A stretch of 52,488 nucleotides of DNA from JANPLG01 sp964609085. GTDB taxonomy: Bacteria > Armatimonadota > SYMT01. The notes below the pieces were generated by a model. The model was not told the DNA's origin, ran no database searches, and worked only from the letters and a program-made list of their open reading frames with translations. This document shows positions 34,287 through 43,088 of this stretch, piece after piece. A program made the translations under genes and the position numbers. The stretch is taken from positions 1-52,488 of the forward strand of contig CAZSRZ010000022.1 in NCBI GenBank assembly GCA_964609085.1. Direction: 5' to 3'. How positions within the stretch are numbered: the first letter of the stretch is position 1; each line of letters starts with the position of its first letter.

Positions 34287-35255
34287 ATGCACAAGAAAGC
34301 ACTAGTGACGGGAGGGGCTGGCTTCATCGGCAGCCACCTCGTTGAGCGGCTCGTTCGGGAAGGATGGCGAGTACGCACGGTCGACAACCTGGCGACCGGC
34401 GACTGGGCGAATCTGAGCGATGTTCGCGGTGATCTCGAGATGATCACCGGCGACATCCGGGACGTAGCGGTTTGCGAGAAGGCTTGCCGGGGCGTGGATG
34501 CCGTCTTTCACATGGCGGCGATCGCTTCGGTGACAGCGTCGATCTCCGACCCGGTTAGATCGCACGAGACCAACGTAGCCGGCACGCTGAATCTTCTCGT
34601 CGCGGCGAGGGATGCTGGCGTCAGTCGATTCGTGTTCTCGTCCTCTGCCTCGGTGTACGGGAACGCGAATGTGATCCCCACCAGCGAGGATCAGCCGCAC
34701 GACCCGCAATCTCCCTACGCTTCCGGCAAGGCCGCCGCGGAGATGTACTGCCGAAACTTCTGGCAGCTCTACCAGCTCGAGACCGTCATTCTTCGCTACT
34801 TCAATGTGTTTGGTCCGCGCCAGAGCTCGGCAACCGGTTACGGCGCGGCGATCCCCATCTTCATCAAGGCCGCCATGGAAGGCCGTGCCCCCACCGTTTT
34901 CGGCGATGGAGGCCAGACACGCGACTTTGTTTACGTGGAGAATGTCGTCCAGGCTAACCTCAAGGCGGCGACCGCTCGGCCGGGTGCCGGAGGCGCGTTC
35001 AACATCGCCGCGGGCCAGGGGATCTCCCTGCTGCACGTGCTTGAGGAGCTAGGCGCTCTGACGGGTGAGCCGGTGAAGCCCGTCTTCCAGCCGGGACGCG
35101 CCGGCGAAGTACGGCACTCACGCGCGGACATTACCCGCGCCCAGACCGTGCTCGGATACCAGCCGAGCATCACGTTCCAGGCGGGGCTGCGATCCATGGT
35201 GGATCCGTCGCGGCTGCGCGCCGCGTCGGCCGCCTGCCTCGCGGCCGTCGCCTGA
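34287..35255 (+). CDS. NAD-dependent UDP-sugar epimerase/dehydratase (GalE/WbpP-like)
   Basis: A 322-residue extended SDR: VTGGAGFIGSHLVERL (NAD-binding), SSSASVYGN (catalytic Ser), YASGK (Tyr and Lys), LRYFNVFGPRQ and GGQTRDFVYVENVV (sugar-nucleotide binding). It should interconvert a UDP-hexose or UDP-HexNAc for the polysaccharide cluster. The C-terminal 15 residues are Ala-rich. Starts at ATG 34287 with poor ribosome-binding sequence; ends six bases before the exosortase start, so the genes are likely one transcript. Confidence 0.92.
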   Translation: MHKKALVTGGAGFIGSHLVERLVREGWRVRTVDNLATGDWANLSDVRGDLEMITGDIRDVAVCEKACRGVDAVFHMAAIASVTASISDPVRSHETNVAGTLNLLVAARDAGVSRFVFSSSASVYGNANVIPTSEDQPHDPQSPYASGKAAAEMYCRNFWQLYQLETVILRYFNVFGPRQSSATGYGAAIPIFIKAAMEGRAPTVFGDGGQTRDFVYVENVVQANLKAATARPGAGGAFNIAAGQGISLLHVLEELGALTGEPVKPVFQPGRAGEVRHSRADITRAQTVLGYQPSITFQAGLRSMVDPSRLRAASAACLAAVA

Positions 35256-35261
35256 CCGCCT

Positions 35262-36221
35262 ATGGAACAGGCGCTCCAGCCGCAGCGTCGGTCCGTTAGT
35301 GCCGGCACCTGGGTCGCGCTCGGCGTCCTGACCACCCTCCAGCTTCTCCTCTGGGCACCCCTGGTTCGGCCTCTCTACTTCATTTATCAGGTCGATCCCG
35401 CGCTCTCTCATGGGCCTCTCGTGGTCCTGCTCGCTCTCGGGCACCTTTGGGCACGACGGGAGCGAATGCGCGGCTGGAGCGAGGGCGGATCCGGCGGTCT
35501 CGCCGTGATCATCGTCTCGGGATTGCTCCACGTCGGCTCGGTTTGGGCGGACTTCGCCTTTCTCAAGCCGCTCACCCTGGTCGGACTACTCTGGGGAGTT
35601 CTCTGGTTCCTCGGGGGCGTCGAGAAGGCAAAAGCCTCCCTGGGGCCGCTTGGGTTCCTCATCTTCGCCATCCCATGGCCCACCACGCTCGTCGCGCAGC
35701 TTGCGTTTCCACTGCAGATCACCAGCAGCTCCTATGCGGCGATGCTCACGGGGTTGCTGGGCGTGCCCGTGATCCGCAACGGCGTGCATCTCTTCGTCGT
35801 CCCGGATACCAGCAAGCCGGCCGTCTATTCGATCCTGGTAGCCAAGCAGTGCAGCGGACTGACTTCCATGCTCGTGCTGCTGACCCTGGGGTACTTGATT
35901 GCCTACCACACGCCTCTCAGGCTCTGGCTGCGGGCGTTGATGATCGCCGTGGTCGTGCCCCTGGCCATCCTCACGAACTCGCTTCGGCTGACGTTCATCC
36001 TCTTGACCGGCGCAGCCCACGGAAGTGCCGCCGCCAAGTGGGTGCACGATAACGAGGCACCCGTTCTCATATTCTTCTGCAGCCTGGCTCTCGTAGCCAT
36101 TCGGCAACTTCTTCTCGCCCGTTTCGGAGAAGCTGAAGCGGTCGAAGCCGATCCATCCAACCAGCCCGCTCCCCTCGCCGACAATCAAGACGATGAACCC
36201 ATCCCGGCTCTGGTTAGCTAA
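35262..36221 (+). CDS. Exosortase (EpsH/Xrt family) transpeptidase
   Basis: A 319-residue polytopic protein with about eight hydrophobic segments. The exosortase catalytic triad is present: Cys197 in AKQCSGLTSM, Arg242 in NSLRL and His262 in WVHDNEAP. Exosortases cleave PEP-CTERM-type tails of exported proteins and are encoded with exopolysaccharide genes. The last 45 residues are acidic and soluble. The EpsI gene overlaps its end by 29 bases. No PEP-CTERM substrate gene is visible in this window. Confidence 0.95.
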   Translation: MEQALQPQRRSVSAGTWVALGVLTTLQLLLWAPLVRPLYFIYQVDPALSHGPLVVLLALGHLWARRERMRGWSEGGSGGLAVIIVSGLLHVGSVWADFAFLKPLTLVGLLWGVLWFLGGVEKAKASLGPLGFLIFAIPWPTTLVAQLAFPLQITSSSYAAMLTGLLGVPVIRNGVHLFVVPDTSKPAVYSILVAKQCSGLTSMLVLLTLGYLIAYHTPLRLWLRALMIAVVVPLAILTNSLRLTFILLTGAAHGSAAAKWVHDNEAPVLIFFCSLALVAIRQLLLARFGEAEAVEADPSNQPAPLADNQDDEPIPALVS

Positions 36222-36834
36222 CGGAATACTCACCCTGGTCGTCGCCGCTGCGGCCTGGGGTTGGCAGACCGGCCAGAAAATCCCCACATCCGGGGACTTC
36301 CTGGCTCGGCTTTCGTTGGACTACAACGGGTGGAAGACGCAGGACACCCAGCTCAACCAGGATGAGATCGACACGCTTCAGCCGGACTCCGTGCTCGTGC
36401 GCCGGTACCAATCCCCCAGCGGCCAACTCGTTGATCTGGCGGTGATCGCCGGTCACCAGAAGCGGACCGTCCACACGCCCGGTTTCTGTATGGCCGGCGG
36501 TGGCTGGGAGGTGCTCTCCCAGGATCCGGTCACCGTGAACATCGACGGGAAGCCAGTTCCCGCGATGAGGTCGGTGATGAGCCGCGAACAACTCAGGGCG
36601 CTTGTGACATACTTCTTTTCCGACGGAGAAGTGTCGACGCACAGCCTTCCCCGCTACCAGTGGGAACAATTGGTGAAGCGGTTGCGCGGGCAGGTTTGCC
36701 TCGGCGCACTGGTCCGCGTGATCGTCCCATTCGATACGGACATCGGTGCGGCGACGGCATTGACCAGCGATTTCTCGAACAAGGTGCTGCCAACGGTCCT
36801 TCGAGGCATCCGCGACGCCAGGAAACAGCCCTAG
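36193..36834 (+). CDS. epsI: Exosortase-associated EpsI family protein
   Basis: A 213-residue protein with an N-terminal membrane anchor (RLWLANGILTLVVAAAAWGW). The EpsI/DUF3485 core is visible: LVDLAVIAGHQKRTVHTPGFCMAGGGWEV, followed by a YFFSDG segment. EpsI proteins accompany exosortases, often as separate genes or fused to them; their biochemical role is unknown. Start codon lies inside the exosortase gene (29-base overlap), indicating coupled expression. Confidence 0.92.
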   Translation: MNPSRLWLANGILTLVVAAAAWGWQTGQKIPTSGDFLARLSLDYNGWKTQDTQLNQDEIDTLQPDSVLVRRYQSPSGQLVDLAVIAGHQKRTVHTPGFCMAGGGWEVLSQDPVTVNIDGKPVPAMRSVMSREQLRALVTYFFSDGEVSTHSLPRYQWEQLVKRLRGQVCLGALVRVIVPFDTDIGAATALTSDFSNKVLPTVLRGIRDARKQP

Positions 36835-36935
36835 GCGTCCGCCGCAACCGCATTCATCCTGTCCGCCCCTTCCGACCGGCCCAAGCCAACTGCAGCCCGG
36901 GCCAACCCCACGGACCTCAGAAAGACACCGCACGT

Positions 36936-38759
36936 ATGCTCCGAAAGATCGCCCAGAAGCTCGCGGCCACTCCCGCCGGAGACGGTACAGAAGCAGAGCC
37001 TAGCGAAATCCGCCTTCGCCAGATCACGACATTCGTGCTGCTCGTAATGGTTCCGATCCTTGCGGCTGCGCTCTACTTCACCCGTGTCATCCAGGGAAAG
37101 GGCCTCATTGATCCGGATGCGCAAGACTTTGCGCAACTGGCTCGGAACCTCTCCCACGGCTTCGGGCTGTCGACCTGGGTGCTACGGCCGCTCAATGCCG
37201 ATCTGGCGGGGGATCTCCTTCGTCAACCGGACGTGACTCACGGCCCGCTCTATCCATTCATCCTCGCGCTGACGATTGGGGCCGCTGGGGCGAAGGACAC
37301 GGTCGTGGTCGGGACGTCCGGCTTATTCTTTGTGCTGACCTGCTGGGCTGTGTACTTCCTCGGGCGTCGGCTGTTCTCGCACACCATCGGCGTGGTCTCC
37401 TCACTCGCCTGCGCAACCGGGGTGCACCAGCTAGATCTTGGACTGTCCGGCCTCCCCATCTTTCTGTATGTGCTGCTCGCCACCCTCGCTGCCATTCGGC
37501 TCCATGAACTGGCGACCCGAGTTCGGGAGGCGCAGGAGGCGGGACAACCGCCGAAGCTCAACTCCCTCTATGCTTCGCTTGGGGCCCTCGCGGGTTTTCT
37601 CTATCTGGCCGAGCCATTGCTGGTGGTGTTGAGCGCGGTGCTCCTCGTGATGACGATTGCCACAGTCCCATCCAGGGAGCGAGGCAGGGCTGCCCTGGTC
37701 GGCATCGGCACCTTCCTGGTCGTGGCGGGGTGGTTCATGCTCCGACTGGGGTTGCTCACCGGCAACCCGATCCTCGGTGCCCGCGGGTCGGAACTTCGAA
37801 TGCTGAGTCCCGAATTTGTCGGCCTGACGGGCTACCGCATGTTACCGACTGCGTTCAACGTCACCACCGGCGACACAGTGCCGTCCATCGGCCGAAAGGT
37901 GCTCATCGACGTTCAGCAGTTTCTGGAGACCATCCCCCGGTACCCCATGGTCTGGCTCGTCGCCTTCTTCCTCCCCGCATTGTTCATCCGCTTTGCGGAT
38001 CCGGGCGTCATGCTCGTCCGTAAGACCTTTTGCTGGGGGTTCCTTGGGGTGCTGTTGGTAAACCTGCTCCTTGGCATCAACATCAAACTGTACATGGCCA
38101 TGTTGCCGGTCTTCCTTGTTATCGGCGTTTCGTACATCTACCTGCTCATCCAGCAATCCCAGATGCGCCGGGGGACGCGGGTGATGGTCAGCCTGCTCCT
38201 CGGCTTGACGGTGGTGTACCCGACGTTCTCGGTGACCGTCCTCCTGCCTCGGCCGGCCCCCGTGGTCGAGCAGGAGATCGCCCGCACCATTCGGGCTCGC
38301 AGCGCAACCACGGACATCATTGTCTCGGACAAGCCCTGGCTCACTGCGTGGTACGCCGAGCGCCCATCGCTCTGGGTTCCGTTTGCTGACGGAGTGCTGG
38401 ACGAGCTGCGCACCAGGTCGAAGGATAAGATCCGCTGGTATATGCTCACCAGAGAAATCGTGGAGCCCAGTTACTCGCCGTCCTGGCAACAGGTTTACTA
38501 CCTGACTTCGGGCTGGAACCAGGCCAACGTCAATCGGCTGCGAGCCGGCCAGCCAGCTCTCGCTCCCATCGCCGTGCCCGAACGATTGGCGGAGTTCGCG
38601 AAGCGTAACGGCACACCGTTTGAGCTCGAAAGTGGACTGAAGGGGTTCATCACCTTCCCGCAGCCTGGCTTCACGCGCCCGGAAACGGCGGTCGGCTTTA
38701 TTCCCGCCCGGGCGACGACGACACGGGGCGCCGGAACACCCACCGGCGCCGCGAGGTAG
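36936..38759 (+). CDS. Polytopic membrane protein, putative GT-C glycosyltransferase (ArnT/PMT-like)
   Basis: A 607-residue protein from ATG 36936 (MLRKIAQKLAATPAG). About eleven hydrophobic helices follow an early loop with IDPDAQDFAQLARNLSHG (an acidic motif of the PMT/ArnT type; Asp in the first loop). The C-terminal 200 residues are soluble (IIVSDKPWLTAWYAERPSLWV). It lies between epsI and a GT4 enzyme, so it probably transfers a lipid-linked sugar in the envelope glycan pathway. Ribosome-binding site is weak. Confidence 0.8.
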   Translation: MLRKIAQKLAATPAGDGTEAEPSEIRLRQITTFVLLVMVPILAAALYFTRVIQGKGLIDPDAQDFAQLARNLSHGFGLSTWVLRPLNADLAGDLLRQPDVTHGPLYPFILALTIGAAGAKDTVVVGTSGLFFVLTCWAVYFLGRRLFSHTIGVVSSLACATGVHQLDLGLSGLPIFLYVLLATLAAIRLHELATRVREAQEAGQPPKLNSLYASLGALAGFLYLAEPLLVVLSAVLLVMTIATVPSRERGRAALVGIGTFLVVAGWFMLRLGLLTGNPILGARGSELRMLSPEFVGLTGYRMLPTAFNVTTGDTVPSIGRKVLIDVQQFLETIPRYPMVWLVAFFLPALFIRFADPGVMLVRKTFCWGFLGVLLVNLLLGINIKLYMAMLPVFLVIGVSYIYLLIQQSQMRRGTRVMVSLLLGLTVVYPTFSVTVLLPRPAPVVEQEIARTIRARSATTDIIVSDKPWLTAWYAERPSLWVPFADGVLDELRTRSKDKIRWYMLTREIVEPSYSPSWQQVYYLTSGWNQANVNRLRAGQPALAPIAVPERLAEFAKRNGTPFELESGLKGFITFPQPGFTRPETAVGFIPARATTTRGAGTPTGAAR

Positions 38760-38762
38760 CCA

Positions 38763-39941
38763 TTGACGCAGCGCACCCTGGTGGTCTCCAACCTGTACCC
38801 ATCGAGGCGGGAGCCCACCAGGGGGATGTTCAACTATCACGCCTTCCGAGCGCTCTCCCACCATCGCGAACTGGTGCTGGCCGCCCCCATGCCCTGGTGG
38901 ACGCGATGGCGCCGACCGGCGGAATTGCTGCGCGCACCCGTTGAAACCCACACCGGCCTGACGGTCCGGTTCCCGGCCTTCTGGAGCCTCCCCCGGATCG
39001 GGCTAGCCCACAATGCGGCCGCCGTCCTCCGGTGCCTCCGGCCGATGGTGCGGGACCAGGGGCCCTTTTCGAGCATCCTCTCGGCCTGGGCTTATCCAGA
39101 TGCCGTTGCTGCGGTTCGGCTGGGCAGGGAACTGAGCTTGCCGGTGGTGGCAATGGTGTTGGGCAGCGACATCAACTACTTCCTGGAGATGCCCAGGCTC
39201 CGGCAGCAAATCACCGAGGGCTTGCGTGGAGCCTTCAGAGTCGTGGCGGTGAGCGAAGCCCTGCGGGATCGCGTTCTGACCCTCGGCCTGGCGCCGGACC
39301 GCGTCGTCGTGCAGCACAACGGCGTCGAAGGAGACCGGTTCAGGATTCGCGAGCCGGCCGGTCTCCGGCAGACTCTGGGCCTTCCACTGGACCGCAAGAT
39401 CGTGTGCTACGTCGGCAACTTCCGCCGGGAAAAGGGAGTGGACCTGCTGATCGAAGCATGGCACAAGCTGATCCCAGCACTCACCGAGCGGCCGCTCCTG
39501 GTGATGGTGGGCGATGGGCCGGAGTCGGCCGCGGTGCGGAGCCGTGCGGCTGCGTGCTCAATGGACGCCGACGTCCTGCTGCCAGGGAGACGCCCCCACG
39601 ACGAGATTCCGGATTGGATTGGGGCCGCGGATGTCTTCTGCCTTCCAAGCCGAAACGAGGGCTGCCCCAACGTGATCCTCGAGGCGCTCGCGAGCGGTCG
39701 GCCGGTAGTGGCCGCCCGGGTAGGTGGGATTCCGGAACTCATCCGACCTGGCGCGGGCGGAAACGGCATCCTCGTCTCCCCCGAGGATCCGGTCGCCCTG
39801 GCAGTGGGATTGCGGCAGGCTCTGGAACGAACCTGGCGCGCGGAGGAACTTCGAGCTTCGGTCCCGTGTCTGAGCTGGGCGGGGTTCGCCGCAACGCTGG
39901 ATGCGCTACTCTCGGAGGGGGAGCGAGCGGCGCGAGGATGA
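38763..39941 (+). CDS. Glycosyltransferase family 4 (GT-B fold)
   Basis: A 392-residue protein from a TTG at 38763 with GAGG six bases before; no better start exists. GT4 hallmarks: VVLGSDINY (acceptor domain), VVQHNGVEGDRF, IVCYVGNFRREKGVDLLIEAW, VMVGDGPE and the nucleotide-sugar signature NEGCPNVILEALASGRPVVAA with its two Glu. It transfers a sugar from a nucleotide donor on the cytoplasmic side and closes the polysaccharide cluster. Three bases separate it from the GT-C gene. Confidence 0.92.
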   Translation: MTQRTLVVSNLYPSRREPTRGMFNYHAFRALSHHRELVLAAPMPWWTRWRRPAELLRAPVETHTGLTVRFPAFWSLPRIGLAHNAAAVLRCLRPMVRDQGPFSSILSAWAYPDAVAAVRLGRELSLPVVAMVLGSDINYFLEMPRLRQQITEGLRGAFRVVAVSEALRDRVLTLGLAPDRVVVQHNGVEGDRFRIREPAGLRQTLGLPLDRKIVCYVGNFRREKGVDLLIEAWHKLIPALTERPLLVMVGDGPESAAVRSRAAACSMDADVLLPGRRPHDEIPDWIGAADVFCLPSRNEGCPNVILEALASGRPVVAARVGGIPELIRPGAGGNGILVSPEDPVALAVGLRQALERTWRAEELRASVPCLSWAGFAATLDALLSEGERAARG

Positions 39942-40011
39942 CCCGAGTATGGTCACCGGCCCCGGGGAAGCCGCAGGCCGTTCGCCGGATGTCAGCGTCG
40001 GCCCCTCGGTG

Positions 40012-40224
40012 CTAGGCGCGAGCGATCTTGCCGGCCTTCAGGCACTTGGTGCACACCTTGATCTTCGTGACCTTGCCGTTGAGCATCACTCTGGCGGGCT
40101 GCAGATTCGGGAGCCAGCGCCGCTTGGTTCGCGGTGCACGGAGAGCCCATGAGCCCGAATGAACGTGGCGGATGTTCTGGCCGTACTGGGGCCCCTTACC
40201 GCATACATCGCAGATTCTGGCCAT
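40012..40224 (-). CDS. rpmB: 50S ribosomal protein L28
   Basis: A 70-residue protein: MARICDVCGKGPQYGQNI, then SGSWALRAPRTKRRWLPNLQ and KVTKIKVCTKCLKAGKI. The two CxxC pairs (residues 6-9 and 58-61) mark the zinc-binding form of L28. Length matches. The ATG at 40224 has a GGGAG site. This gene is isolated on the minus strand, without rpmG next to it. Confidence 0.97.
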   Translation of the reverse strand: MARICDVCGKGPQYGQNIRHVHSGSWALRAPRTKRRWLPNLQPARVMLNGKVTKIKVCTKCLKAGKIARA

Positions 40225-40396
40225 TGCCCACTCCCTCGGCGCCTTCGGCACCTCACTCGCCTGCACCCCTTCCGGGACGTGCGGCCGGAATGATAGCATG
40301 GGGGCGCTCGGGGCGCAACGGCGTCGAGCGATCGAAGGTGCCGCGATTGGGCGGACCCTCGGCGTGGGCCGGACCCTCAGGAGAACCCGCAAGGGT

Positions 40397-41551
40397 ATGA
40401 CCGTCGGAGAGATCGCGATCCGCGTGCGGTCCTTATCCCCACGTGACAGCCTAGTCAAGGCGGCAGAGGCCGTCCGCGTGTCCGGGTGCGACGCGGTTCC
40501 TGTGGCCGAGCATGGCCGGATGGTCGGCATCCTCACGGCCCGCAGCCTGACAGACTTCCTGGCCGGGCAACTGGCACTGGGCAACTCGCCCACGGCGGAG
40601 TGGCTCCGCGTCGACTCGGTGCGACTCGATCCGGTGATCGCCATCCCGGCCGGCACATCTCCCCGAGACGCGCTGTTGTTCCTGCAGACGAACGGGCTCG
40701 ATGCCGCACCCGTCCTGGATCACTCCGGGGGGCTGATCGGGCTGGTGACGTCGGCGGAACTGGCCGGATTGATCTGCGGCCGGGGACGGCTGCCGACGAT
40801 CGGCGGAATGGCCACGCCCTTCGGTGTCTACCTGACGGGCGGCGGGGCGCGTGGCGGGGTTGGGGACCTGGCGCTTGTCTCCGCCGGGGTCTACATGTCC
40901 CTGATCGCCGTCGTCGCCTCGCTCGCGGCCGAGGGAGTGCTGCGGCTCGCCCCCGACTGGCTGGCGCACCTGCCTGCGGTCGCCGCCTGGTGGAGGATGC
41001 ACGTGGGCCAGATCAGCACGCCGGTGACCGTGCTGCTCTTCTGCCTGCTCTTCCGGATATCCGGGATCAGCGGCTTCCATGCGGCGGAGCATCAGGTCGT
41101 GCACGCCATCGAGTCCGGAGACGACCTGAGCGAAGCGGCGGTGGCATCCAAGCCTCGGGTCCATCCGAGGTGCGGCACCAACCTCACCGTGGCAGCGCTT
41201 CTCATCGGCTTCTTTTGGTACAATGACACCTTGCGTGGCGCTGAGTGGGGCGGCCTGGGGATGATGATCGGGTTGCTCTCAACCTTGTTCTCGTGGCGGC
41301 GTCTGGGTGCCCTCGTCCAGCAGTTCGTCACCACCCGGCCAGCCTCGCGGCGTCAGCTCCGAAGCGGCATCCGCGCCGCCGAGCAGTTGATCCGTAACTA
41401 CCGGCGCGGCCCCTCCACGTCGCTGAGCGCATGGCGACGGATATGGAACATGGGGATAACGCAGGTCGCCGCGGGCTATATGCTGGTGGTCGGCATCGTG
41501 GTCCTCCTGCAGGTGCTCCACCTGCTGCCGGAGTGGCTCGAGGTCCTCTAG
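40397..41551 (+). CDS. CBS-domain/DUF1385 (YqhQ-like) membrane fusion protein
   Basis: A 384-residue protein. Residues about 1-125 are a tandem CBS pair (SLSPRDSLVKAAEAVRVSGCDAVPV; then DAAPVLDHSGGLIGLVTSAEL), which usually senses adenine nucleotides. From GGMATPFGVYLTGG onward it is DUF1385: two to four membrane segments, FHAAEHQVVHAIE and PRVHPRCGTNL, the family's HxxEH and HPRCGT signature. DUF1385 (YqhQ) alone is a conserved membrane protein of unknown function. Having a CBS regulatory pair at its N-terminus is unusual. The ATG at 40397 has a poor ribosome-binding site; an upstream ATG at 40299 adds only Arg-rich sequence. Confidence 0.85.
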   Translation: MTVGEIAIRVRSLSPRDSLVKAAEAVRVSGCDAVPVAEHGRMVGILTARSLTDFLAGQLALGNSPTAEWLRVDSVRLDPVIAIPAGTSPRDALLFLQTNGLDAAPVLDHSGGLIGLVTSAELAGLICGRGRLPTIGGMATPFGVYLTGGGARGGVGDLALVSAGVYMSLIAVVASLAAEGVLRLAPDWLAHLPAVAAWWRMHVGQISTPVTVLLFCLLFRISGISGFHAAEHQVVHAIESGDDLSEAAVASKPRVHPRCGTNLTVAALLIGFFWYNDTLRGAEWGGLGMMIGLLSTLFSWRRLGALVQQFVTTRPASRRQLRSGIRAAEQLIRNYRRGPSTSLSAWRRIWNMGITQVAAGYMLVVGIVVLLQVLHLLPEWLEVL

Positions 41552-41588
41552 CGATGAAGAACCGACCACCGACCAAGAGAGTGACACC

Positions 41589-43088
41589 GTGCTAGCGATC
41601 AAGCAGGCCGTTCGGAGAGCGCTATGGTCCGCAGCCCAACGAATGAAGGACGCGGGGGAGCTATCCGGCCCGCTTCCCCCCTTCAGGTCGTGCAGGGTGA
41701 GCGAGGCAACTGAGGCGACCGGCTCCGATCTCAGTACGGACTTCGCGATCGAGCTGGCACGGCACGCTCAAGGGACGGCCACCGCGACCGCAGGACGACT
41801 GGCGGGTCTATTGTGCGAGTCGCGCCCGTGGGACGAGGACTCGCCCACGCCGGAATCGGTCCACACCCATCCATCGGGCTTGATCACGATCGGATTCGCC
41901 ACGGGCTGGGAGGCAGAGCGGCTTCGTCGGCTGGCGGCTGGGGAGCAGGTGTCTGCCGCAGAGCCGCCCGCCCGGTGGCTGCTGGAGTACGTGAGCGCGG
42001 ACCCTACCGGCCCCTTGAACCTGAACCACGCCCGCGGCGGGGTAGTCGGCGACTGCCTCGCGCGTCTGCTCCGTCACCTCGGCGAGCAGGTGGACCGAGA
42101 GTATTATGTCAACGACACCGGCAGTGTGATGGACCGTTTCGGCGAGTCGGTTCGAGCAGCCCTGCAGGCACAGGGCACTGATTACATGAAGGGTGTGGTC
42201 CACCGGATCCCTGAGGCCTCACGCACCTTCCCGGCCGCCACCGCTGCCGCGTCAGCGATGATCCTTGCGGACCAGCGCAGCACCCTGGACAGGCTCGGTG
42301 TGGAGTTCGACCGGTGGCGCTCGGAATCGGACCTCCATTCGGCGGGCTGCCTGGACGGCCTCTTGCGCGACGCCACCGCGCGGGGGATGGCGTTCGAGCT
42401 CGACGGTGCGGTCTGGCTGCAAACGTCCCACTTCGGCGATACGCAGGACCGCCCCCTACGGCGAAGCAACGGACGATTCAGCTACTTTGCCGCCGACCTG
42501 GCCTACCACCTCGACAAACTGTCGCGCGGCTATTCGCACGTCCTCAACATCTGGGGCGCCGATCATGAGGACTACACCTCCCGCACGCAGGCCGGCCTGC
42601 TGGCGATGGGAGCCGACGCCTCCCGCGTGGAGTACCTCATCCTCCACTCTGTTCGCGCACGCATCGACGGCCTGGACGTTGGGTCCGCCGCCGCGGTGCC
42701 GGTGGAGGATCTGCTCGAGCGCTCCGCGCCGGCCTATGCGCGATTGGCACTCCTCTCCACCCCCGTGGATCAGCCGATCGAGCTGGATCTTGACCAGAGC
42801 TACACTGCACCGACAGTGGGCCTATCGGCAAGTCGGGAAGACAACCTGGCCCGCCAGATCGTCTACATGGATGATGCCGTTCACGCGGCGGTAGAGGCTC
42901 GCGACCCATCCATCCTTCTCGGCGCAGCTCGCGAGGCTGCGGCAGGGCTCGCGGAAGCACACTCACAACTTGGGGCCGGGGCAGATGACAGGCTGCTCCA
43001 GGAGGCCGGGGAGCGGGTAGTGGATACCGCACTCGGCTTGTTGGGGTTGCGCGAGGTGCCCCGCTCCGTCCTGGGAGGAAGCCGATGA
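41589..43088 (+). CDS. Arginyl-tRNA synthetase-like paralogue with degenerate active site
   Basis: A 499-residue protein from a GTG at 41589. Its N-terminal 100 residues resemble the Arg-RS additional domain, and the Rossmann core is unmistakable: YVSADPTGPLN, then NHARGGVVGD, REYYVNDTGSVMDRFG, YFAADLAYHLDKLSRGY and NIWGADHEDYTSR. The HIGH motif (HVGH in ArgRS) reads NLNH (144-147), losing the first His and the Gly. The KMSKR-x-G loop is replaced by a short Lys-free stretch (around 358-372, DGLDVGSAAAVPVEDLL). The DALR anticodon-binding domain is shortened. It is unlikely to charge tRNA normally; it may be an adapted paralogue. Its stop overlaps the next ATG by four bases. Confidence 0.85.
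   Translation: MLAIKQAVRRALWSAAQRMKDAGELSGPLPPFRSCRVSEATEATGSDLSTDFAIELARHAQGTATATAGRLAGLLCESRPWDEDSPTPESVHTHPSGLITIGFATGWEAERLRRLAAGEQVSAAEPPARWLLEYVSADPTGPLNLNHARGGVVGDCLARLLRHLGEQVDREYYVNDTGSVMDRFGESVRAALQAQGTDYMKGVVHRIPEASRTFPAATAAASAMILADQRSTLDRLGVEFDRWRSESDLHSAGCLDGLLRDATARGMAFELDGAVWLQTSHFGDTQDRPLRRSNGRFSYFAADLAYHLDKLSRGYSHVLNIWGADHEDYTSRTQAGLLAMGADASRVEYLILHSVRARIDGLDVGSAAAVPVEDLLERSAPAYARLALLSTPVDQPIELDLDQSYTAPTVGLSASREDNLARQIVYMDDAVHAAVEARDPSILLGAAREAAAGLAEAHSQLGAGADDRLLQEAGERVVDTALGLLGLREVPRSVLGGSR

Noticed and set aside
37842..38951. Minus-strand 369-codon open frame
   Set aside because: Antisense to the helices of the GT-C gene, which explains its hydrophilic His/Gln/Asp-rich character.
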